DNA of 64,000 nt from Bugula neritina. Taxonomy: Eukaryota; Bryozoa; Gymnolaemata; Cheilostomatida; Bugulidae. Location of the stretch: positions 15,805,498 to 15,869,497 of the forward strand of contig OZ037767.1 in NCBI GenBank assembly GCA_964035545.1, given 5' to 3'. This document shows positions 13,666-22,667 of the stretch, in pieces. A model generated the notes under the pieces. It saw nothing but the letters and a program-made list of their open reading frames with translations, made no database searches and was not told the origin of the DNA. The number at the start of each line of letters is the position of its first letter. Positions within the stretch are counted from its first letter, which is position 1. The position numbers were made by a program, and so were the translations under genes.

Positions 13666-15850
13666 ACTATTATTATTATTATTGTTGATTGACCGTAGTT
13701 TTTTAGCTGGTGTAACCTTTTACCATTGGCCTAGTTATACTAAGCTGAAATGGCTAGAACTTTCCTCAGGATGTGAGCTTATCCTGATCCTAGTAAGGGT
13801 GTCTGCTGAATTAATGAGCATTTGTTTTCAGCTACTCCAAGTAGTGTCAGCCAGCCTACAATCTTGTATAAAGCTCCAAAGGGTCCAGTTACAACGGGAT
13901 GACTTTTTTGATGTTTTCCAAAGGCGGGTTTATTCTAGTGCTAAATTCTGATATTTTCCTAACTTTTCGAATTTTTTTTTTTACTCTGTAGTTAACAGGG
14001 ACTGTGATATCAATTATCGTTGTTTCAGCATTATGCTTGTCAACTACTAATATATCGGGTCTCCTAACTTTGATGACTACGTCAGTGTGTATGTTAAAAT
14101 CTTACAAGGTTTTCACATTATCATTTTCCAGTACTTATTCTGCTTGATGGCCGTACAAATTCTTACTTTTCTGAAACCCACGAAGTTCACACAACTACTA
14201 TTGAAATTATCAATGCCAAAAGGTTGTGTTTTTTCTTATATTCTCCTTCTGCTACCTTCTCAAACTCACTCAATACGTGCATCGAAGTTTTGTCTCTTGC
14301 GTTACACATTCCACACTTCTTGCTACCCTGTTCTCTCATCATAGCCACTTTATAATTTCTAGTAGTGAATAGTTGATCTTGCGCAGCTCTCAGCAGTCCT
14401 TCTGTTTCCTTTTTCAGCCAACCATACTTCAACCAGTTCCAGGAAAATGCTTTCATGTCTTCCACCATTTTGATGTATTGACCACGTGAAGCTTTTCTTT
14501 ACACTCATCAGTTCTTTCTATCACTTTATCATTATTTAGTTCTACCGCTGTTCTATCTTTTAGGAAGGTATTCAGTGTGGTGTTTCTATCAGTCTATGTT
14601 ATATTTATGTAGTCTGACATGCTGCAGTTTTCAATCTTTATGCATTTTTCAGTTGACAACATTCTTCTACCGCCTTCCCTTCTGCTAAAATACAGCCTGC
14701 CTACATCTGCTCTCGGATAGGGTGCACGGTTTGTTGTCATTAGCTTCCTTGTCTTTCAGTCTATATTTTTTAGCTCATGAAACAGTTCAGTCAAGTATTC
14801 TAGCTGTGTAATGCACTGCTGTTACTGCCCATGTGTTTATTGCTCTGATTGTGTTCTCACCATTCAGTTTTGAATCCAGAACTTTTCTTATTTGTTTGTA
14901 GTACTCCTTGATCTTATTTTTCATTTCATATATTTGTATTCCATCAATCTCAAGAACTCCTAGATATTTATACGGCTTCTCACCCAGATCTTTGATTACC
15001 TGTTCATCACGCAAACTGATTCCTGTGTCCTTAATTTTCTTTCCCTTTCTCATAACCAGTGTGGCACATTTTTTAATCCAAATTTCATTTCTATATTCCT
15101 TGTGAAGATCCCGGCAGTGTTTACCAAAGCTTCCAGTTCCCACTTTGATTTCCTATTTACCTTCAGGTCATCCACATATAGGAGATGGTTTGTTTTCTGT
15201 CTCGTCGAAATTTGCATCATTGAGCCGCTTCTGTCATGCGAATCGGTAGTTGGAGAAAAGGGATAGAGATAAAGAGTCTCCTTGGAAAATTCTTAGTTTG
15301 ATCTTTATTTCTCCTATCTTTTCTTCCAGGTATTTCAGTTGTGTTTTCCAGGTTTCATGCTTTTTCTTATCAACCTTATGACATTAATTGCTATTCTAGT
15401 TGTTTGCATCGTTTCTAAGATCTAATTTCCTTGTCTTTACATATGCTCCAATTTGTTGCTAACTTTATTTAGTCATTCTGCATTGGTATTATTTTTAGTT
15501 GGCTGACCCCATATATTTTATCAGAATGCTTTTGATTTCCTTGTCAGGTGCCTCTTTAGATGTACGTATTCATTTCCTCGTAATTCTTGATAAAAGCGCT
15601 TATCATTGTAAACATTGTGTTCTGATTATATTGATCAACTCATTCTGTATATCTGTTTATCTTCTGGCTTACAGCTCTCAGGTTTTGCTTCAGTTTTTCA
15701 ATCACTACACCACACTCTTTGTTTTTTATCCTATATTTTTCTTCAACCATTCTTCTCAATGAATCATTGTAAGCTCTACTTTTTCACTCTGCTATTTTAC
15801 TTAAGTCTGATCTAATTTCTTTTTATTTCTTCTGCAGTCGTATTTTCCAT
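12059..15850. repeat. Right arm of giant inverted repeat
   Basis: Reverse complement of 1-3772, with scattered substitutions and small indels. For example, the endonuclease ORFs at 1388-1669 and 14187-14468 differ at a handful of residues. The inner junction is sharp: identity begins at 12059 and the sequence inside it is unrelated to that inside 3772. The outer end cannot be placed because the partner arm leaves the window. Confidence 0.9.
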
Positions 15851-16527
15851 ACTTGTACATTGTCACTTTTTCTTTTTCCTTTTTGTTACACACTTGTTCT
15901 GTTACTATTTTTCGCACAAGCCATGGTGGTGTTATTAAGCTCAATGGTAGTAATAATCTCAACACAGTTTAGCACATCATTAATCTGTTTTACTGCCTGT
16001 AGTAATTTGACCCTCTCAATGTGCCCAAGGGCTCTTATAGTGTTGGTCGATCATTAGATAGTTTGTTTTGCTCATTTATAATTTTTCTACTAACACTTTT
16101 TCTACCTCTGAACTAGGTACTCTTAAAGTTCTCATGGCTGATTTATATGCTATCTCATGTTGTACTATAACATCCTCTATTTGCAAATTTAGCTCTTCAT
16201 TATCAATTGCATGATGTGCCTAGTTATTGCAAGGTTTCTTCTTCAATCTTATGGAGTTCTTCTTCCATAAAATGCTTGTGTTTCTTCAATCCGCTAGTCT
16301 CTATTCGCTGATGTTAAACTCTCCTCTGTTTTCCAGCGTTTGCACATTCTTTTTAAATAATTCTTTGATCCGGGTCTACAGAGCTCATACATTGTTTTTC
16401 TATAACCTCTCAATTTGGGTGTACTTTCGAAGCAGCATTTCATGACAACTTTGTTGTCTTCTCTTGAGTATCTTCTTCTGGTTGTGCCAGTAACGGGTTG
16501 ACGGCCGTAGGTTGCCTGGTCCTCCAC
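13666..16527 (-). pseudogene. Decayed LINE with restriction-like endonuclease (right-arm copy)
   Basis: This copy extends further 5' than its twin. Reading on the - strand: an N-terminal basic, Myb-like start (RRRYSREDNK, then PKLRGYRKTMYEL) at 16527-16294; a badly broken middle; RT with the YVDD box at 15168-15179; the thumb block KKCATLVMRKGKK to NTWAVTAVHYTARILD at 15143-14787; the KCGMC zinc-like block and endonuclease start at 14468-14187; the RRPDI-type catalytic block near 14065-13990; and an ATT/TTG tail near 13666-13690. The same early stops and frame breaks occur in the left-arm copy, so the element was already dead when the region was duplicated. Confidence 0.8.
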
Positions 16528-17539
16528 ATACCCACTGCCAGACGAGACATGCCATGTTTAGTTAGACATACCATTAACGTCGTTGGCTTTATTAGTTCTA
16601 TTTTAATGGATCATATTATTATTTTTAATTATTATTATTATCACTATCAGTAGCAAATAAATAATTTTATATTTGTTATTAGTTACTACTTATAGAAATT
16701 GAGTGCCACAGCTTGAGGGTTATAAAGTCAGTCTTAGTCAATGTAATGGGGATGCTGATACTGACATTTGGCTTCGAGCTCATAGTTAAATTGCTAACAA
16801 CTATACCTAAGGATAACAGGAGTAATAAAATGTTAATTTATAAGGATTATAACCTTAGAGTGGAGATATTATTCTCAATTTATTTAGTTTTTACTTTACT
16901 AACTTTTATTTTATTCATCAACCTTACTGTCTATTTAAATAGCAAACTAAAGAATAATTATGAAGGCCTTTGAATTGAAGTACTTTTCTGTAGCTGATTA
17001 GATTTCAAGTATTAAAATAACATACTAAGACAGAATACCATTATATGAGCTAGATTAATAAAGTAAAGAAGATTTCTTTGTTAATCAAAATATAGGTGTC
17101 ACATATGCCTATTTTTAAGATTATGTTCTTATATGTGCTGTCTTTTTAATATTTTTAAAGTGCTACATTTTGAGGGTAGCCTACATCAATATGACTGCCC
17201 TGTAATTGCTTGTCAACTATAAGAGTTAGACCTATAAACTGTCTCATTTTCAAATTATCTTTACTTTTCTAATTGATGTTAACATGACTATTCCTATTAG
17301 TATTTTGGTGTTTACCATTAGTAATGTTTGAACTAACATCAATATCCTTGTTAATTTGTCTAATTATTCAAATTTTAATATTCATCATTTGTGAACAGTA
17401 ATAAAATTTTGTCTTTCTTAAATTAATGTGATGCTAGATTAGCTACTCTAGCGAGTGTGTATTGTGCAATGAGTACTAATGCCATATTTTTGCACTTCTT
17501 GTTCTATATAATTTAGATTTAAGGTAACAATTCCTAAAG
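16528..17539. other. AT-rich interval, no firm gene
   Basis: An 86-codon open frame at 16713-16973 with two hydrophobic stretches starts with TTG, not ATG. I cannot support it as a gene. Upstream exons of the next gene may lie here but I could not place them. Confidence 0.35.
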
Positions 17540-19449
17540 CTATCACATAATGCTGCTATCAGTTATAAAGATGTCACTGATCCAAACATTGAAAACCAGC
17601 TGAGTGCATGCAAGGTTGAAAACTTATTTTCTCTGGTTAGGTAAGTAGAAAGGTATTTGCTGTAATTTACAACTATTTTGTTTTCAACATCCTTGATGTT
17701 CATCTCTAAAAGATAAGTAGCACATAATGGTACCTGTTTTACTTAGCAGAAGAAATTATTGTCAAAGCTTTTTTACTACATTTTAAATTGTATGACACTC
17801 TTTTGACTACATTTGATTTCATATCTCAAATAATTATATTTCTGACTCATGAAACTGTAACCACACACTTGAGAACAAAATAAATAATGATATGGAAGCT
17901 TTCTTTAACTTTGTCAATTTAGTCAACAGCCAATGACTGAAAACATGTTTTGTACACTATTGATTGCCTCTCTATTTCCGCTATAAGGCAGAAACTTTAA
18001 TCTCAAAATTTAAGACACTGGCAGTTCTTCCCAATAATACGTTGTTCAAAACAAATATTTTTTGCCAAGTAATATAGTATTTAATTATATTTTTTAGTCA
18101 AAGAAATTTGTTTGGTTTCTTGTGTCATCTTGAATAGCTTGTTATTCATTATCTTTTTCTTCCTGTTATGACTATGAGTGTATATAACCTTTGCTGACAG
18201 GTTTTTCCCCCATCACTATATGTTTCTCTGTTTACTCTCTAACAGTTTTATTTCCGTTCATTTTTTAGAGTTTACTAAAATGACATGGGTGTGCTTTGTT
18301 GTGGCTCCTAATTGAGCGCATCCGTTGAGATTATTGGAAGTTTTGTTGAAACTGAGCTGAGGCCTCTTACTCCTAAAGGCAAGAATTTGAGTCATCTTAG
18401 CTACTTGTAGCGTATCAACATCGAACAGCACCATTCCACTACTCTAAGCTTAAGGTTTTGGCTGCATTAGATCAACAGGTAAGTTTAATAGTTTGTATTT
18501 CGTACACTATTTCATGATGTCTGTTCAGCATTTACTTGGTAGCACACATTTATAAATTTTGCATTCTTTTAGTTTTTTGCAGTACAACTTTTCTACGCAA
18601 CTATTACACTGTTGTTGCTGTTAATTGTAGTTTATTCTGCTTGACCATGCAATTATTGAATTATGTTGCAAAGGTGATTGAGTCCTTTTATTTAATTTAG
18701 TACACACTGGAAATCTGCAGTTTTTAGCCATTTTTACAATTTAGCTGCTAATGAACAATGCTTTTTGCTTAAAATTAGTGAGACATCAAGAAATACACCT
18801 AAATAATCAAGGTTCTTCTTAATTTTGCATGATTTCTCATGTTTTTTCCTATTTATTCATTTCATTTGGATTGCCTACTGTTACAAACTAACCGTGGCGA
18901 TCCCCAGTCAGAAGTTGCTGTAATTAGAAAAAAGCATAGGAAATCAAAGAAAATTAAAAAGAGCCTCGATTATTTAGGTGTATTTATTGATATTTTTTTA
19001 GTTTCGGGCCAAAACTCATGTTCATTAGCAAAAACTTGAGATCTTCAGTATGTACTAACTTAAGTAAAATGAACCAATTGCAGTAAATTTCTGCATTTTC
19101 TAATACTTCTTAAATTTACACCTAAAATAGTGCTGTCCTAAGAAAATGACACTAGCTGCTGTCTTCATGTATGTGCCCCAATTGTATATAATGCTGTTGA
19201 TTTGTTTAGTGCTTTTTCTATTTGTTTGTTATATAACTTTTCTTTTATGGTTGTTGCCAGCACCTAAAGCATTATTCATTAGTGTCAATTAATTTTTACT
19301 CACAGTTTTACTGTTACATAGTTTATAAAGCCCTTGTGTCAACTTTTCTAGATATCCTGGTTAAAATTGTTCCACTTGATGAATGGCATAGGGCATATGC
19401 AATAGCAAAACAGTTGCAGGCTGTTTTGGAAAAAAAATTGTGCATATAA
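17540..19449 (+). CDS. 3' exons of an unrecognised multi-exon gene
   Basis: I do not recognise the family. Phase-compatible exons: 17540-17640 (LSHNAAISYKDVTDPNIENQ..., donor GTAAGT, phase 2 out); 18317-18478 (ASVEIIGSFVETELRPLTPK... then, after a one-base break near 18408, LVAYQHRTAPFHYSKLKVLA..., donor GTAAGT); 18631-18673 (FILLDHAIIELCCK, phase 0 to 1); 18745-18777 (AANEQCFLLKI, 1 to 1); 18912-18977 (VAVIRKKHRKSKKIKKSLDY, very basic, 1 to 1); 19352-19449 (ILVKIVPLDEWHRAYAIAKQ..., ending KKLCI and TAA). Introns are 71 to 678 nt. An AATAAA lies at 19586-19591. Four successive exons joining in frame make this unlikely by chance. The break at 18408 could be an alternative acceptor at 18401, a sequencing error or decay. 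Upstream exons were not found. Confidence 0.55.
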
Positions 19450-19591
19450 CCTTTATTTTATACATGTTATTTAGGCTTTGGTAGAACTGTTGGAGAGCCT
19501 TCCTCTTGAATAAAGCTACTCAACTTCCCGGATTCTACTTTATTGACATTAACCCACTACTTACAAAACGCCTTGAAATTTAGCTAATAAA

Positions 19592-20365
19592 TTATGTATT
19601 TTGTGATTTTTTTTTTAAATGTACAATGTTATGTATAAATTACAATCAGTTTATATATATATACATGTCTTTTACTACTTAGTATTACAGTGTAAAAAGC
19701 ATTTCAGGGTTAACAATTTAATTAATTGGCCCTAACAGTAATTATGTATAATACAGATTTGCAGATGCTTTAAATGAACCCAAAAAGCTGATGTTGTTAA
19801 ACAGTGTACAAAATAGTCACCTCATATCAGCCAGACATGCTTAGTCATTACCTAGCATTAAAATCATATTATGAATGCAGTCAAGTTTTGATATGCATCC
19901 CTATTATTGATAGTTTGTGAACCAGCAATTAAATATCAAGAAGCAATATTACTAACCAACGTGCTGGTTAAAGAGTTTCAAGTTGTAGTTATAGTATCAA
20001 ACTATTATAATGGCATAAAAACTATCAGTTAAAACATCTTATTAATATTTACTACAGGAATACATATTATAGGTGTGCTAAAAATCTGGTAGAAGCATCA
20101 ATTATTTTAGATGTTTTGGATTTAGTATCTCTGTACTATAATGTAATATACAGAACATCAGGTGCTGTCTCCACAGTGCATTGATGGCACTAATGAATAT
20201 TAATACATGCAGGCAGTGTTGGTAATGATTTATTGAAATAGGAGTTTAAAAACTGTTTAAACAACAATGAAAAGCCTGAGATTAGTCCAAGGAGAGGGGT
20301 ATTTCAAGCTAGCAGATGAGCAATATAGATGCGAAAGTCTTGCCTAAAAATCATTATTGTTATAT
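19592..20365. other. Intergenic, no feature seen
   Basis: AT-rich sequence between the poly(A) signal and the gypsy insertion. No exon or repeat could be supported. Confidence 0.5.
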
Positions 20366-20670
20366 TGTTATAGTTTTCAGATTTAGGGTTGATGTGCCAC
20401 CAAGAGAGTCTATTTAACACTAGAGAAACTTCACCAGTTAAGTCGAGTAGATATCGTTATATTTAATACAAGAATACATAATAAAAATCCAATGTACAAC
20501 AGTAATGATACGCACGTCTATTTAGTTTACAGCACTATCCTCAACTGAGCTAGTAGCGCGAAGCGGCTACTATTACTAATAAAACAGCTTAGCTAATTGG
20601 CTAATACATTGTTCCGGGTCAATACGCAACCTCGCGTATTGTGTTGCTGGTAGCTCCACGAGCCACCACA
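20366..20670 (-). repeat. 3' LTR of element 1
   Basis: 305 bp, ends TG...CA. It matches 27507-27811 except for one base. The element-3 LTR at 60390-60694 differs at about five positions. Confidence 0.95.
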
Positions 20671-20684
20671 CTGCCCCCTCCAGC
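20671..20684 (-). other. Polypurine tract, element 1
   Basis: On the - strand, GGAGGGGGCAG directly precedes the 3' LTR, where plus-strand DNA synthesis is primed. Element 2 has GGTGGGGGCGG at the same place. Confidence 0.75.
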
Positions 20685-20934
20685 AGAAAGCCCACTTTCT
20701 GATAAAATAAGATTCACATAAAAACGTATACTTCGTTGTGGGGGGGGTAAGAGAACAGTATAAAAGTATATAAAAAAACAACAACTGGTAAAAATATACA
20801 GGTATATATAACGTACACTAAGTAATAAGCAAGAGAAGGTCCTATCTACATATAGAGTACGTGCCACCATTACGGTAGGGAATGCCACAGAGAGGTAGGG
20901 GAATGAGTAGTAGGGAGTTGTAGGTAGACTCGAG

Positions 20935-22008
20935 TTAACTGCGGGCCGCACGCTTCATGCGTTTAATAGACTCCTGTAAATATTTGAGTTCACTGGAGGC
21001 TGCCTGTATCCGTGGGGCCAGCCTGTACACTTCTTGCTCCAAGTCATGCGCCCTAGCTTCTACCTCACGTAGGTTACGGGCCCAGGGGGACGAGCGAGAG
21101 GATGTTGGCTGCCTGTGTCGTTTCCGCTCTGAGGATGGAAGAGGAGGAGGGAGTGTATACGCATTGGTGTCTACTCTCTGTAGTACGACACGAGGAAAGG
21201 TATGCGGCATGCGTATAGGACTGTGAGGTGGAGAGTTAGCAGACTGTGTAGGTTTATCTGCGGCTCCAGAGATGATGGGTCGCGGGGAAGGGAAGCCTTG
21301 CTCCAGGCGAGATAGCCGAGCTGAGTCAGTGATGAGTGGTTTGATGGCGTTGAGAAAGGCAGGATATGATGATTCGTCTACTTCATAGACATGTCCTTGA
21401 TAGCACTGCATAGTACGTTGGTGCCGCAGTAGGTAATCACGATTATAGCTATATTCTCCGCAAGGGCAGAAAGTGGTGATGTAGTGCTGCGGCAAGTGCA
21501 CCTTTAGTCTGCAGTGGGTTGTGAATCGCTGCTGGCAGAGGTTGCATTCACGATTACTCTCACCTCCTTGATGGGTCCTGATTTCTCTCTCTGTGGCAGG
21601 GGTAATCCAGTTGGAGGTTGCTTCCAACTGGGGTGGCAGTTGCCTGGTGGTAGGAGTTGTTGGGGCCGGCTCTGGGTCCCATGCCATCTCTAGAGAAGGC
21701 ATGTCAGTAGAGACGGGCGCGAGTGTGTCTACAAAAGTAGAATTATTGTTAGGTCGCGGTGGATCTTTACAACATAATTCTAGTGACTGTCGACCGTTGC
21801 TAGCCTGAGAGTCACAGCTTTTGGAATGCACTCGAGGAACTGATGAATCATGTGTGGACTGACCAAGAACAGTGTCTAGCTCCAGGTCTAACAGACCGTC
21901 GGCCATTACAGTGTCTTCATCGTCATTCACATGAAACGTGGTTCCCAGTAATTCTGATTCAATCTGCTGAATTAGTTCAGAATTTACTGGCATCGAGCCC
22001 GTTTCCAT
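20935..22008 (-). CDS. Element 1 third ORF: zinc-finger/coiled-coil protein in env position
   Basis: 357 aa, ATG at 22006-22008, starting 17 nt after the stop of the pol extension. It has no signal peptide, transmembrane segment or envelope-like feature. Acidic N-terminal region, then a classical C2H2 finger (C155-x2-C158-x12-H171-x3-H175) followed at once by a C-x-C-x12-H-x5-C unit (C181, C183, H196, C202). Next comes a block YEVDESSYPAFLNAIKPLI, a Pro/Ser-rich linker, and a C-terminal heptad-like stretch of about 45 residues ending in basic RMKRAARS, a possible nuclear signal. The element-3 copy differs at only about six residues. A divergent homologue with the same finger spacing sits in element 2. 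The role is unknown. Nucleic-acid binding is inferred from the fingers only. Confidence 0.85.
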   Translation of the reverse strand: METGSMPVNSELIQQIESELLGTTFHVNDDEDTVMADGLLDLELDTVLGQSTHDSSVPRVHSKSCDSQASNGRQSLELCCKDPPRPNNNSTFVDTLAPVSTDMPSLEMAWDPEPAPTTPTTRQLPPQLEATSNWITPATEREIRTHQGGESNRECNLCQQRFTTHCRLKVHLPQHYITTFCPCGEYSYNRDYLLRHQRTMQCYQGHVYEVDESSYPAFLNAIKPLITDSARLSRLEQGFPSPRPIISGAADKPTQSANSPPHSPIRMPHTFPRVVLQRVDTNAYTLPPPLPSSERKRHRQPTSSRSSPWARNLREVEARAHDLEQEVYRLAPRIQAASSELKYLQESIKRMKRAARS

Positions 22009-22025
22009 GAATAGGAATACAAGAC

Positions 22026-22667
22026 TTATACTGGCTTACCTGGGAACTCGGTATTAATGTCCATACTCAACGTTCTTGGTAAGGTTGGAGCTGGTTGTGA
22101 GATACGTCTGCCTTTGGCGATGTCAGCATAAGAAAAGGCTGAGCATCGTTTCTGAGGCACGAGGTCGGAACTATTTGCTTTACGCGCATTAATTCCTCCC
22201 ACTATTCCGCCCTCGCAAAAGTTGATATTTGCGTGGGGTTCACAACTCCAACATTTTATCGTACGGTTTTCCCCTAGACTTTCATGTGTGCCGCTTTTAA
22301 CGCAGTCACATACGAAGTCTTTCAAGTATGCGGGGGGTTGCCTCGTACGCTGTCCCCTTTCTAGGGGGGGTGACACGCTTGCCGGTTCGTTAGTAGGGGC
22401 TTCAAATGGCGTCTCTACTTCACCGTTAGTGGTCACCTCTTCTTGTTCTCCGGATGGAGCCCCTCCCTCCGTGGGGGTTTGCACTTCCGGAACCGGCTCG
22501 GTTTCTGGAAGTGATGGAATTAGACTTGGCGGTGGCGGACACGCTTCTGTTGACAAAAGCTGCCGCTCCTCTCTCACCAAGTTTTCCTCCCGCGGTATGA
22601 CCACTTCGTATTCAGGTCCATGCCGCCGTCGCCCGCGCGTCGTTGTCTGCCTCCTGGGCTCTAACAA
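22026..22667 (-). CDS. Pol C-terminal extension, element 1 (separated by a homopolymer frameshift)
   Basis: This frame continues pol in element 3 but is out of frame here because of a run of 8 C (- strand, near 22669-22676) where element 3 has 7. It is Pro/Glu-rich, then has YLKDFVCDCVKSG, a Cys cluster KCWSC...NINFC, and a basic end CSAFSYADIAKGRR. The last two are conserved in the divergent element 2 (KCGSC...NINFC and CSIFSYADAVKSRR), so this tail is under constraint. A CAG|GTAAGC donor-like site lies at its very end. The first Met (22667) overlaps the pol ORF and is probably not a real start. Confidence 0.7.
   Translation of the reverse strand: MLEPRRQTTTRGRRRHGPEYEVVIPREENLVREERQLLSTEACPPPPSLIPSLPETEPVPEVQTPTEGGAPSGEQEEVTTNGEVETPFEAPTNEPASVSPPLERGQRTRQPPAYLKDFVCDCVKSGTHESLGENRTIKCWSCEPHANINFCEGGIVGGINARKANSSDLVPQKRCSAFSYADIAKGRRISQPAPTLPRTLSMDINTEFPGKPV

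Noticed and set aside
16713-16973. 86-codon frame with two hydrophobic segments
   Set aside because: The start is TTG, it lies in AT-rich DNA, and no motif or partner exon is visible.
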